Of a DNA stretch of 64,000 nt, positions 39,479 through 51,900 are shown piece by piece. Location of the stretch: NCBI GenBank assembly GCA_014773175.1, contig VXCM01003504.1, forward strand, positions 28,095 to 92,094. The letters run 5' to 3'. The notes beneath the pieces were generated by a model. The model made no database searches. It had not been told where the DNA came from and saw only the letters and a program-made list of their open reading frames with translations. This DNA is from Lucifuga dentata (taxonomy: Eukaryota > Chordata > Actinopteri > Ophidiiformes > Bythitidae). The position numbers and the translations under genes are program-made. Each line of letters begins with the position of its first letter. The stretch's first letter is position 1.

Positions 39479-40320
39479 TACCCCCAGAGCTTTGGGTTCA
39501 GACTCCAGGTACTTCTGCATCCTTGCTGGGTTCCTCTGGAAGGTCACTTGGACCAGAGGACTCTGAGCTTCACCACTGCCTGCCTCCACAGCCGCTTCTG
39601 CCTCACACACACACACAAGTTATTATCAACACCAAAGAGGTCCATGTGCAAAGTTTGGTCACAGCACCATGTGATTAGTTTGAGTTACATCCCCACATGT
39701 CCATAAATAAAATAAACCGACTGATGTTCATGATCAGGTCTGTCAGCTGACGTCACATTTCTGACAAATGTTTTTATAAAACAATTCTTTCACCACAACC
39801 GATGCAAGTTTCATCCAATTTCTCAAAATTCAGTATATATTTGGATAAGGTTGTTGTTCTCTCTCTCTCTCTCTCCCCCACCTCCCCCCATGTTTTGCAG
39901 TAATCAGTGTCCAAATTCTTGTGGGCGTGGCCTGTCTGATACCTATTAAACATGTTATCTGCATACAGTATATAGTATATAAATCTGAATGATCTGCAAA
40001 ATGTGAAGGTTTTGGCTTGCAGGTAGATTTTTATTGTTATAACTCTTACTGTAAAATCTGCACATTTAATTACCACATGAAGACATAATATTCAGTCAGA
40101 ATTCTCCAGAAATCAGCATGACAGACGGTCAAACAGGAACATTTCTGTGATGAAAAATGAATTTGGAGGGTTAGGTGATAATTCTCTGGCTGACATGGTT
40201 AGAGATCTGGAGTTAAAGCTGCAGTTTATCTCAAGCAGAACAGCTGGAATTCATCATTCTGGACAAACATCTGGAGATCCTTCAAACTACAAACCACCAG
40301 AGCTTCTTACCTGCCATCAT
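28842..40320 (-). CDS. MS4A (CD20-like) four-pass membrane protein, paralogue A (206 aa)
   Basis: Exons in transcript order: 40311-40320 (ATGATGGCAG), 39482-39597, 38563-38673, 33978-34031, 30611-30778, 30308-30430, 28842-28880; 621 nt, one frame, GT-AG throughout. The pre-TM1 signature KYLESEPKALG (residues about 32-42) is the MS4A hallmark. Predicted helices: TM1 43-62 (ITQIVLSVFEISSLALFL), TM2 71-91 (VPIIIASLLVIIAGSVAVAA), TM3 98-121 (LKACLGMQIIASAASLMN), TM4 164-187 (MVIHMTLVAISITLAAYCC). The TM3-TM4 loop has Cys130, Cys149 and an NVT glycosylation sequon; the tail ends PVITVQTAPAQD. MS4A proteins sit in the plasma or endosomal membrane and modulate receptor signalling; the ligand here is unknown. 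The start exon choice rests on phase and on the matching start exon of paralogue B. TMEM176-type naming is a possible alternative. Confidence 0.85.
28940..29640. other. MS4A-A last-intron sequence without recognised feature
   Basis: I see no exon, repeat family or RNA gene; only short stop-broken frames. Confidence 0.4.
29690..30177. mobile_element. Rearranged TTAA MITE near paralogue A exon 6
   Basis: The right end GGTATGGTCCT is followed by TTAA (30178-30181). The left end is replaced by T-runs around an N (29707) and by a short foldback around CACTTGAATGCACCACTAGG (about 29825-29900). Confidence 0.7.
30800..32370. other. MS4A-A intron, no gene seen
   Basis: Intron between exons 4 and 5. 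Contains AT-rich stretches and an N-flanked 61-bp duplication at 31726; nothing coding recognised. Confidence 0.4.
32376..32530. repeat. Inverted partner of the repeat at 11985-12190
   Basis: Reverse complement of the FOCAD-intron copy, missing about 30 bp inside. In the shared part the minus strand can be read as DNEGFRNTLQILESRNAEQH, and the other copy gives a very similar peptide. Confidence 0.6.
32746..33385. repeat. Direct duplication of ~150 bp flanking a palindromic segment
   Basis: 32746-32900 and 33240-33385 share AAAATGGAGATATATGAATA and AATGAGCCCAAGCATGACAT with scattered differences. Between them lies CTAGT-rich palindromic sequence (32950-33040) and an N-flanked duplicate (33109). 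The right end (33420-33490) has TTTGGCCCGTGGGCCGCCAG, typical of hAT/Charlie-like ends. Confidence 0.6.
34252..34560 (+). mobile_element. tRNA-derived SINE
   Basis: Head with an A-box-like TAGAGAAGCTTGTGACC and a B box GGTTCAATTCC, then the conserved CACTGAGGTGCCCTTGAGCA body common in teleost tRNA-SINEs, a (GT)n tract, and a tail CTGAATAAATAAAGG with an A-run. Lies between MS4A paralogue A exons, opposite strand. Not a functional tRNA. Confidence 0.85.
34619..34881. mobile_element. Short TIR MITE
   Basis: Left GGTGCATTCAGAGTTCCTTA and right AAGGAACTCGGAATGCAGCC are inverted repeats about 260 bp apart. A related fragment (AAACCAATCAGGTCC) lies near 10840. Confidence 0.7.
35583..38382. mobile_element. 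hAT-like element with CAGGGCC ends, carrying a nested element
   Basis: Begins CAGGGCCGGTCCTAGG and ends CTAGGGCCTGCCCTG. CAGGG/CCCTG ends are usual for hAT non-autonomous elements. No transposase is visible. A second transposon (36870-38215) is inserted inside. Flanking 8-mers do not match, so the target duplication is decayed or the ends are off. Confidence 0.6.
36870..38215. mobile_element. Nested TIR element, ACCGTATATACT...AGTCGAGTATATACGGT ends
   Basis: ACCGTATATACTTGACTATA at the left mirrors TATAGTCGAGTATATACGGT at the right. The GTCGGCTTATAGTCGAG motif occurs at about 36934, 38171 and 38189. Interior is non-coding and contains two N-flanked duplications (37074, 37530). Confidence 0.75.
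38746..39414. mobile_element. hAT-like element with CAGTGTTTCCC ends in paralogue A intron
   Basis: CAGTGTTTCCCATAC and GTGGGAAACACTG mark the ends. It fills most of the intron between MS4A-A exons 2 and 3. A reverse-orientation relative sits at 62285-62830. Interior non-coding with a T-run. Confidence 0.8.
39443..39476. repeat. CA microsatellite beside MS4A-A exon 2
   Basis: (CA)n ending five bases from the exon 2 donor GTACAG (GT at 39480-39481). Confidence 0.9.
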
Positions 40321-40480
40321 CAGAGAAAAGCTGCTGGACTTTATTATTTGGGTGAAATTTTGCGCAAATCGCCCTAAACTTCCTCCTTCTCCGTTAGTGG
40401 GATCACGCTAAGTTCTCCAGAACGGGAGAAGAACGAGAAAGAAGTTCTCCAGAGATCGAGGGCGCGTCTGGAACTCTATG

Positions 40481-41091
40481 CTGCGTTCGAGGTACCTCGG
40501 AAGTCAGACTTTCCCAGTCGGAATTTCAGACCTCAAACTGTTCCAGCCAAATGCAAACAAAAGAGCATGGCTGAACACCAATAAATACTGTAAGATTAAA
40601 TAAACTTAGTACTAAGTGCTAACTAAAGAGATTACAGGACTGTTTAGTTGTGTTGTTTTACAATGATATTAGTCACAACATTAAACATTTGTGCCGATTA
40701 TATCTCAAATTATACTCACGTATCAATGACAAACAGTTACTATACACTATAGATAGTTACCTTGGCAATATATTTTAACATTTTTATTTCGTTGTCATGC
40801 AAGAAAAAATACTTTATTCACCTGTTAGCTGATCATTTCCATTCACAAAGCTCGCTTTCACGGGCGCCGCCATGTTGAGTGACGTCATACTCGTGAAATC
40901 ATCGGGTAGATAATTTTGGTCCGAGTTAATGAAGATTTAAAAAAAAAAAATGNCTCGTGAAATCATCGGGTAGATAATTTTGGTCCGAGTTAATGAAGAT
41001 TTAAAAAAAAAAAATGATCCGAGTTTCCCAGTCGGAGGTCAGACTTCGTGTCGTTCCAATGGATTTTTTCAAGGTAACTCGAACGCAGCAT
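40481..41091. mobile_element. TIR element of the TGCTGCGTTC family
   Basis: TGCTGCGTTCGAGGTACCTC at the left and AAGGTAACTCGAACGCAGCA at the right. Interior AGATAGTTACCTTGGCAATA matches the 19572 copy. A 63-bp stretch is doubled around the N at 40953. Confidence 0.8.
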
Positions 41092-41342
41092 AAACAGCTG
41101 AAACTGATCTCCGCTCAAATCCCCGAAAACACGCATGCGTCAAAACAGGGACGCCTAAACAAAGCTAAATCTCACTAAATCTAATGCATGTTGGTGCGTC
41201 TAGATAAATGACCGTTTCATAATCTGCGTTAGAGAAGTAAAGCTGCTATACGCACAGAGAAGTTAGCTTGAACTAAAGACCCTCCCGCTGCAAAAACAAC
41301 ACGATTCCAGCAGGGAATTCTGAATCTCTGGAACTGCCTTGG

Positions 41343-41770
41343 CAGGGCCGGCCCTAGCATTTTGGGGGCCCTAAGCTGATTTTGAAATTGGGTAAATGGG
41401 GTCCCACATACCCTGGTGCAACAAAATTGTTTCAAACTATACAATATGAAAAGAACAGACCAAACATAAATAAATAAATATTGAAAATGAAACACAGAAA
41501 TAGAGACTGAGACACCATGAAATCTGTTTTTGGATCAACTCACCATTGTTAGGGGATCCTGGCAGTTGTAGGTCCCTAAGGAGCCTCTTATGTTGCTTAA
41601 TATTTGGGACCAGTAGCATTCCTGTGAGCTATTAAGGTTCATCAGTGGAGTCCCACATGTCCTGCCATGTTTTTGGCTTTTTTTTATAGTCTAAACCAGG
41701 GATGGGCAACTTTGAAGACAGGGGCCAATAAAATTTCATTCTCATGGTCAAAGGGCCACACATAAAATAA
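41343..41770. mobile_element. hAT-type terminal sequences
   Basis: CAGGGCCGGCCCTAGCATTT at 41343 and CAGGGATGGGCAACTTTGA near 41698 both look like hAT 5' ends. Matching opposite ends were not located, so boundaries are uncertain. Confidence 0.4.
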
Positions 41771-42039
41771 AACAAAAAATAAGGGAGATTTTCTGGGACA
41801 AAATGTCATGAGGTGTTAAAATTTCATGCCAAACCTTCAATTCTATTTTGATATTTCTAGTGTGGAAGGGGAATTTTGGACTTATGGTGGCAACTAGAGG
41901 AAAGATCAGGGAGAACCGACAAACATTAAGAGTTATCCTCATGACACAATAAATATCCACAGAAAATTTCATAAGAATTCACAAATCGTTTTAAGGTGTT
42001 ACACACTACATCAAGCTATAGTTTCCCTCGTTTGGAGCT

Positions 42040-42298
42040 GCACAGAAAACACTGTAGGTCTCTGCCAGGAAATACAGTCCCAGGAAAAGAAGACTTTTAC
42101 CAAGAAATTAAAACGACTATCCCTTCTACAATTGTACACAAATGTTAGAAGACAAAACACTGCATTTTTAAGGTATTTTGAAAGGTTAGAGGATTTGAAA
42201 AAATAAGAAAACTGAAATACGGTTTTATGTTTAGGAAATTGGTTGTTAGTAATGCAGGTTGGGCTCCAACATGCATTATCGCTGGGATGGTCCTTTAA
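42040..42298. mobile_element. Diverged partial TTAA MITE
   Basis: Contains GGAAATACAGTCCCAGGAAA, TGAAATACGGTTTTATG and the terminal ATGGTCCTTTAAC; strongly decayed. Confidence 0.55.
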
Positions 42299-42488
42299 CA
42301 ATCATTCACCAAATTTCAAGACAGTCAGGCCAGTAGTTATACATCTTGAAGTATTGAACAGATAAATATTAAATAAATATTCCTTGTGTACTCGTACTCA
42401 TTAGTTAAGGTAAATATGTTGTTAAATTACAGGAGATGATTTTCCCTCACGTGGCTGAAGATCAAACACATTCAGAAACACTGATATC

Positions 42489-42494
42489 TTTATT
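42489..42494 (-). terminator. Possible polyadenylation signal of MS4A paralogue B
   Basis: AATAAA on the minus strand about 430 bp after the paralogue B stop codon. Confidence 0.35.
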
Positions 42495-42922
42495 AGCATA
42501 TACTGTATACTAAACATTTGATTAATAATGCAAACACATGGAGCGTCATCACAGAAGATACAGTATGAGGAAATATACTTAAAATATACATAAAATGTAC
42601 AATAAGAGCAATAAGATGAGCCTGTTTTTAAAGCGAGCTGCATTTGTACAATCATAACCATAAAAAAATAAAATGTGACTACAGAGTGTTTGTTGAACTC
42701 ATTTAAGATGTTCTTGTTTACATGTTAATTATATATTCAGCTGCTTAAAGGGTAAAAAATGTTATATGCAGAGGTTTTTGTTTTTTTTTTTTTTTNTTTT
42801 TTTTTTTTTTGTTTTTGTTTTTTTGTTTTTTTACTTTTTCCAAAAATACTGAAGTTCCATTGAGCATTCTCAACACACCCTTAGGCTTTCTGAAGCTGTG
42901 TCTCCTGCCCTCATGTGTCTCC

Positions 42923-45900
42923 TCATTGCTGGACAGGCGGAGTTTGTACAGTGATCACCGCCTAAAAGACAGAAACAACAAAACATAAATGGATTTCTCT
43001 GGAAATACGCGTGAAATATTTGTGCTGATGGCCAATGATTATACTTCACTGAGGGCCGTATTCTGAGTTATCAGCCATTCTCTGTACCCACTTTCACAGG
43101 ACACACACAAACTCATTCAGGCCTGTGGGGAATTATGGTCCCTTTCCACTGTCTGTGAATCTGAGCCAAGCCATGCAGAGCCACATCAAATTGCACAAAA
43201 CTGCACCAAACCGTACGAAACCGGACCAAAGTACACCAAACTGCATGGCTTGAGTTTGTTTCTGTTGAAGAGGCGTCATGAGAGGGGGCGGGCTGAGCCA
43301 ACAGTTTTGCAGAGTGAATGTATGTGGAGGCATACATTCACTCCACGCTTTTTATCGCGCTTAAACGCTAAAACTACGTAACTTCTAAAAAAAAAACCCT
43401 GAATACACGTCTTGTTGGCGATGATGGATTACCTATCCCAAGAACGTTTGTATGAAAACTGAATATATTGGGCTCAAACATGCAAAATGGATGGAATGGT
43501 CCTTTAACTTGTGTGAAGCGACATCAGCAGGACAGTGACAGCGGCGACCAGAAAAACAGCTGAAGAACCTTTCTCAAGAAGAAGCTGATCAAATACGTCA
43601 GACACCTCACATCTCTGTAGCCAGTGGGTCTTTCTCCTTCGTGACTTGTTGTCTTTGTTCACGCTGTTGAGTAAAATCGGTTTTAAGGCTTCAGAATAGG
43701 AATGATGACTGTTTAGGTCGTGATGTTGCTCTGTTAGTTCCCCAGCGCCACTGGAAACAGCACTACGGTATCACACTGCTGTTCTGCTCAGATCACTGAA
43801 AAATCAGTTTCTGACCTCCATGAATGACTGCTAGAAGTTCCAGCACAGAAATACAACTGATGATGCTGTTTCTAAGCAAAGCGTCCGTCTCCTCTCACCA
43901 TTTTGGGAGCCGGTGAGCAGCAGTTGACCACCTTGCAGCAGTAGGCAGCCAGCGTGAGGGAGATGGCAATCAGAGCGACCTGGATAACCACACTTTCAGC
44001 GTGAAGGTGGGCATAGCCGTGCTGTAAGAGGGGAAAGTACCAGGGATTACTGCTGACATGAATAAAGAGAAAAGCTACATACAATCACTGAAGTTTAAAC
44101 ACTCCAGCAGCAAAGCTAATTTTAGTGAAGAAGAGGAGGGTAAGTATGGTATCAGTAAAAAAAGCCAACATTTTAACAAGTTTAAATATAAAGTTTAATT
44201 AAATTATAATACAGCACAGCAATACAGTATGACTAGACAAATATGAAATGTTGTTTTATATGGACAAAAAGAATGAAAAGCCAAAACAATAATGTGCTGA
44301 AAACTGAAGTTTAAATACAATAATATAAATGAATATAAACTTTAAAATTGATCAGAATTCATTGAACGTACACAGAAATAAACAAAAATAAAGAAAATTC
44401 TCAAATAAAAGCAATGCCTGATCTTAAATACTATGAGGGGGTGTACAGTAGTCTGCACAAACAAATAAAACTCAGTCTCAAATTCAAAGAAAAGGAGAAA
44501 AACAAAGTTAGTGCCTCCATTGTAATGTAAAATAGCTGCTGATTATTCAGTTCCATTTGACAGTAATATGGCAAACTTAATGATAATATGTTAATATTAG
44601 GAAAAATGCATTAAGGAGCTTACAGTACTGAACAGCAAAAAGTGCTGTGTGTTTTTATCAATAAGGCAGAAATAAAAGACATATCTAAAGTATTTGAATA
44701 TGCCCATTCATCATCTCTGTTTAAATATTATATAATATAAAGAAAATAGAGCAGGAACCTGTTGCTTGATGAACATTTTGCTTGTTAACTTAGAAAAAAT
44801 ATAAAAATCAAAGGGAGTCATTTTACTGAAATACCGTTAAAAGTCTACAGATATACACTGATGCTATTGTGTTACATGCCAGAACATGAAAATGCAAAAA
44901 ATTCACACTTTGTCAGTCTTATGTCAGCTTCAGCTATAGCTGGTTAGCTTTCGCAATGATCAGGCTTAGCTAAAGCTAAAGCTAATGCTAAAGCTAATGT
45001 TTTAACATTAGCATGCAAGCATGTCGGCTGTTAGCATAGGGAAGAGCAGTGGATAAGTTGATGTATCTAGGCAACTGTGCACATTTGTTGTCACGTGACC
45101 ATAAATTCATAAATGCCACCCGTCTGTGGGCCGGTGCTGCCACCGAGCTTGCAATACTATTGTTTATTTGTACTTGCATAAACATCAACACATTATACAT
45201 TAGTAAAAATGTTAGTGTCCTCTATCAAAAGTATGTGTTCATTTATTTTGGAAAAAGTATCTGGTGTAAAGAAAATAGGTTATTATGTTGGGCAGAGTAA
45301 ACTGGAAGTAGCTCCTCACTTTTAAACCAGTCTGGCATCCCAGAATCTTGAAAAATCCACATAAACTCCATATTGTTGTCAACAAAANTTAAACCAGTCT
45401 GGCATCCCAGAATCTTGAAAAATCCACATAAACTCCATATTGTTGTCAACAAAAAAGTCTAAAGATCATATTTATACCATTTCCTTTTGTTTTACTTGTA
45501 ATCTGCTTTGGATAACTTCCATGAAGATGTTTTGTCGAGTGAAGAGCTATTACTCGGACATCAGGAAAATGTTTGTGTGTAATATGGCTGAGTGTAGCCG
45601 TTAGACTTTTTCACACAGAGTGGGGGCTCTTTTTTTGTCAGCCAGGATCTTTGGAAGAAAAGAAGCCATCTTGGAGGATTCTAGCATAAGGCTTGGGTGT
45701 ACTGGGTCCCCAAATGCCCAACAGGCAACCTCCTTTGAAATCAGATCAGCCCATCTTGACTGACGGGAAAAACTGACCAATTAACAGGCAGACTTCCAGT
45801 GATTGACTGATCGTTTAGCCAATGAGATAAGCTTTCTGATGAGATAGTTTGTTGCTGGGTAGACTTCACAGTTTCTGCCAGACAGGGAGAGCTGTTGGCC

Positions 45901-48900
45901 ATTAGCATAATAAAGTAATAAGTAATAGTAAGTTTGGTTCATCATATAAACATTGTAGAAATGCCATCATGCCAAAAACCTAAAAGAGAAAAACCAACCG
46001 GGGCTCAATAGCATTTGAAGAGATGGAGAGAGCAGCTGTTGATGTCAGGGGTGGAAAATCCGTCAGATCAGTTCCATGACTTTACTCCAAAGAAATGCTG
46101 TGAACTGACGTTGGAACTGGCAGAAAGAAACAACATTCCTGTTCTCAACAACTGGAAAGAAGGTTTAGCAGATAGGATGTGCAGGAAATCACGATTCCTA
46201 TTGTAGTTCTGAACCTTTGGCCCAGAAGCACCTATGCTAACAGTTAGCATGATGGCATGCTATCTTAAAGGACCATACCACCAGTTTGCATGTTTGAGCC
46301 TAATATATTCAATTTTCATATATGTTACATTACTGACAATCATTTCCCAAAGGATAAAACCGTATTTCAACTTTCCTTATAGTTTGCAAAATCTCTTAAT
46401 CTTTCAAAATCAAATATTCAAGCAATACCCACCTTAAAAATCCATGTTTCTCCTGCTAATAGTTACGCACAGTCCTTTAAATTTTTCCATAAACGCAGGT
46501 CTTCTTTTGGGACTATATTCCCTGGTGGAGGCATACATTTACTCCATGCTTTTTATTGCACTTAAATGCTAAAATTATGTAACTTCTAAAAAAAAACCTG
46601 AATCTATCCCAAGAACGTTTCAAATATCAACAAGTTGATTTTAATAGCCGAATGAACTGAAACCAATGGCAGTCTGGAAGGTAGGAAAAACATTTTTAAT
46701 TATGCTTTGGGAAATATTGTCAATATGTATGAAAACTGAATATATTAGGCTCAAAGATGCAAAATAGCTGGTATGGTCCTTTAACCTCTAGGTCAATTTA
46801 TAGCTCAGACCAATGGTAATTTAACCTTTACTTTTAATATAGCTTGTCATGAAATCATCAAGTCATTAGGATTTATTCACATGAATATCTGTACCACATT
46901 TCATGATAATCCATCCAATATCTGTGAAAATAGTTTACTCTATCAAAATGAGCGTCATATCCATCATGTGGAGGCCTGAGAGGCTGCAGGGGTTCAGTCC
47001 AACCGAAAACAACCAACCAGCTGATTTCAATGATCAGAGAGCAGCTGGATACAGATGTGGAACATCCAAAACATCACAATGTTCAAGACAGAACTCACCT
47101 CAGCTTGACGACAAAGATGAAGGTCAAAATTTGTGCCATTTTCTACAAAATAGGTATAACGCCAGCAGTTCAAGTTGTCTTCTGATAGTTTAGTCACAGC
47201 AATGAACATGTTGACGAAAGAAGCAGCAGAGGCCACAATCTGCATCCCCAAACAGGCCTTCAGCTGAGACAGAAAAAAAAAAAAAAAANAAAAAAAAAAA
47301 AAAACAGAATAAAGCTTATTCTTCATCACGTCTCTTCAAAACAAAAATCAGAACAGCAACAAAGGCATGCACACATAAAAAAAAAAGACTGTAAAATACC
47401 TAAATCATGACTGATCATGAAGCTACACAGGTTCAAGTTGTACTGGAACCCTTCAGATTTCACATTTCATGTCTCCTAACAGCAGCTATTAAAAAACACA
47501 TCTTCTGGCTGAAGGGCTGAACATTACTCAAAAACGATGCCTTAACGCTGATTCTGAATAAAACACTTTGACATCTATTTCATTTTAAGTCTCAAATCAA
47601 AACTCATAAATTGCCTTAAAAAAAAAAAAAAAAAAAAAAACACATTTAAAAATTAAAATTTTCCAAAAAGAAAATGACAGGACACATTTATTCTTTGTAC
47701 AAATCTTTAGTTCAACATTGTATTTTACTGCTGGACACAATAAAGATGTGATATTATAGATAATTATGGAAGATTTTGTGTAATTATAAGTGTAACCATA
47801 GTTTGCAGATATTTTGGGTTCCTCTAATTATTTAAGTTAGTCTATTTAATTATATATTTGTAATTTAATTACACTATACATTATGGCACATTATTATTTA
47901 AGGAAACATTGAGGAGTTATGTTCTATTATTATTATTTCTGCAATAGATATTATTTTCTTATACTAATTAGTCTGATATTTACAACTTATTCTATTTGAC
48001 CACACAGGTGTAATATTTGAGTATCCTTTACGCGCCTTGCTCTTATGGTAATTTTGGTTCCTATCTGTTGTTGTTAGGAGGAGAGATTAAAGTGTAACGC
48101 AAGAGAGAAGACCAAAAAGGTGCGAGACAGGTAGGTTGAGTTATATGGGACACAATTAAAATAAAAAAAAAAAAAAAAAANAAAAAAAAAAAAAAAAACA
48201 GTGAAACACAATACATGTTTTCATTTGTATTCCATTTCCATACATGCATTTACTGTGTCATAATTAAGTGAAAAACATGTTTGTTCATCATATCAGTGAC
48301 AGCGCCACCTATGGACCAAAGTTGAAAACACAACTATTATCAGTTGCCTGTATACCAGGAAAAAAAAAAGTACCGTTGTTACATACGTCGGGTCTCCAGC
48401 GACCCGATACACTTTTTAGCAAAAAACATTAGAAAAACAATTATTTTCATCAATTTTGACAAATCAAAACCATAAAATTGTTAAAAACAAGTAGTTTGAG
48501 GAATACCAGGAGGTTGAGGGCTTAAATGAAAAAAATGAATGAGTTCGAGGTGTAGTAACGCGGTCCGGGGTCGCTAGCAACCTGACCTATGCATTTATGG
48601 GTTAAAAGCAATTGTGACTAGTATAACTAGTACTAATCACATTCAAGATATCTGCAATTGTATTTCAACTAGTCATAATTCCAGTTTCAGATATCTACAA
48701 TTACATTTTGATTAGTCCTATCTTAATTATGGATATCCTAAAAGACATTTAAGATATCTTAAATCACAAGGAATTAAAGATATCTTTAATTGGAATTATG
48801 ACTAGTCACAACTGCGTTGAAGATATCTGGAATTCACATTTCGGACAGGCGAAATGGAATTGTGGATATCTCAAATGCATTCTCCGTACAAGGGAATGGA

Positions 48901-51900
48901 GCATTCTTACTAGGCAGAATGTAATTACGGATATCTTAAATTCGAATTTTGACTAGTCAAAATTGAATTACAGATATCTTAAATGTGTATCCTTCCCCTT
49001 TAATAAATGTTAAAACGGCGCCATGACATCGGTGACGTCATTTGAGACGACGTCATCGGTGACGAGGCTAAATGTAATTGTAGATATCTTGAATTACTAT
49101 TCTTACTAGCCAGACTGTAATTGCAGATATCTCAAATTATTAAATTAAAATTAAATAATAAATTAAGTTATTCTGACTGGGCAAAATATAATTCTGACAA
49201 GTCAAAATGCATTTGTGGATATCTAAAACATAATTACGGAGAGTCGATGACACCTTTGAAAAGTTAAAACAGCTTGCCATACTGGGTCATTAATGCAATT
49301 AAACTGTTTCCATCAGCTTTAATTGCATTTCGTCTTATGCGAATTAGGGGTGTCGCAATATACCTGCATTGACGATAACCGTGACATTTAAAAATAAAAT
49401 GTTGATATCTTGTTAATAATACAGGTATGATAATATCATGCAAATAATCCAGCGCCTCTTAAATCATTTCCATTTCTTTCCATTCTCACTAGCTAGCTAG
49501 CTACTACCACAGTGTGTAGATACTACTGCCACATTAAATCCTGATGGAGGAGCTGACAGACAGAGTGAGATGCTCTACCCTAACCTGAAAAAAGTTAGCT
49601 GCCAGTGTGGAGTTTTTAGGATTCGGTAACAAAGACAGGAAGTTGGTAGACGCCCCAGTCTGCAGGAAATGCTGATCAACAGGAACCGCTAAAGGGGGCG
49701 ATACCACCAACCTGTTCACCACCTTCACCTCCATCATCCTGCAGATTTCACCACAGTAGAGACAGGAAGTAGCAGTTAGCTTGCTAGCCCTGAAACAGGA
49801 AATGTTCCATGAAGGTCTTAGTTGTGTTGTTAAAGCTAAGTTATCATGGCGTTGGACTTGACAGGATTTTCTCTCTCCTGGTTATTTGTTAGATTTGTGG
49901 ATCTTTTGTTTATCAGGTCATCTGGTTCCTTTACACCATCCTTTAAGGTGGAATTGCTGTTTTTGTAGCTTTTGTACAGTTCTGGTTACAGACTCTCTCC
50001 ACCTCCCTACACTCCTATTTGGAGTCTAATTCATTTGACAAAAAAGAGACAAAATGTACAATAAATAAAGATAAAGATGAATTTGGCTGATAGTATTTTT
50101 TTTTTCAAATTTTCTATAGATAACGCAATAATATCATTGTCATGAATTATTTTGGCCATGATAATTGTGTAGTGATATTGTGACAGCCGTAATGCGAAAC
50201 ATCAGTTAATCCACCTCTGCCAAATGCATACAGTTTAAATGCGAATTTTGGAGTTAATGCGCATTTCCATTCAGACTTTATTATGAGCATATTCAAAATT
50301 CACAGAAAAATCGGTGGATGGAAACGCAGCTAGTGTCTGCTTAATAAATGAGAACTCACGGTTGGGAGGTGGAGGTTCTGCGCTGCTACAGCCACACCTC
50401 CAGCGATGATCACCTGTAAGAACACAAGCAGGATCAACTCAGGCTGAACAACTGTGGCGTTTTATTTACAGGAAAGCCACTTTTTAAAGGTGAGGGAATA
50501 TAAGTTTGCATACAACCAACACATGATGAGGACTTCAGGTTACAGGGAAAGTTTATCAAGAGAATGTATTTGTGATTTATATTTTTTGAAGAAAGTTATT
50601 AATATGCTTACCAGGAGCGATAGAACGATGATAGGTACGTCAGTTTCTGCATAACTCACATTGTGAGCCAGAAATATGCTGACGCTGCTGATCTGAAACA
50701 CGCTGAGGCCGATCTGAGTGATCTGACACAAAACACACAGGACGAGCTCAGTTAGGTTACAGTTTTTTTTCAATTGCTAACAAGCATGGGTCAACACTGA
50801 AGCCACTTTTTCAAAACTCTTCATACAGGCTGCATTACAACATGCATCTTGGCCAAACAGTTCATCTGACCTCCAAAACTCACTCAGACCACCTTAACAC
50901 TTCATATGTGTCTCAGGATAAGCTCGTTCCACCTTAACACTTCATACATGTCTCAGGATAAGCTCATTCCACCTTAACACTGGCAACAATTCTCATCAGA
51001 AAGCACATACTGTCACTCATAACACGCTAACCTAAAAAACACTAACAACAGGCAGATTACATACATGATGAACTTTTATCTTTGAAGTTTGAATGATTTT
51101 TCACATGAAGTATTTCAGAGTAAGAATAACGCCTTTTCATTTTATTGACTCTACTAAAGTCATTTATCAATCAATCAATCAATCAAACTTTATTTATATA
51201 GCACCTTTCATACAAGTAAATGCAACCCAAAGTGCTTCACAGGTGATTGACAAACACAAAATATGGATAACAGTTAATTAAAATATACTTAATTTAAAAT
51301 CAAACAAGTTAAATAAAATTAAAATATAAAATCAGAAAACACTACATGAAAGCCAAGCTGAACAGATGGGTTTTAAGTTTACGTTTAAAAATATCTATGT
51401 TGTCAGCTACTCTCAGATCCTCAGGAAGGCTGTTAGCATAACAGCTAAAAGCTGCATCACCAAAACTTTTAGTTCTGCTCTTTGGGATGTTAAAAATAAA
51501 GTGCAGGAGGATCTGAGAGTCTTACTGGTTCATAAATGGAAAGCATTTCTGATACATATCTTGGTGCAAGACCATGCAGTGCCTTAAAAACCAATAAAAG
51601 AATCTTAAAATCAATACGAAAACTAACAGGAAGCCAATGTAAAGACTTTAAAATAGGAGTAATGTGTGCTCTCCTTCTGGTCCTACTCAGGACTCGTGCA
51701 GCAGAATTCTGAATTAATTGCAGGCGATTTATAGTGTTTTTGGGCAGACCAGACAGGAGGGCATTACAGTAGACAAATGACCTAACCTTTGAAATATTTT
51801 TTAGATGATAAAAAGCTGATTTTGCTACACCCTGCACATAAGATTTAAAATTTAATTCTGAGTCAAAAATCACTCCTAAGTTCCTTGCATGCTGACTCGG

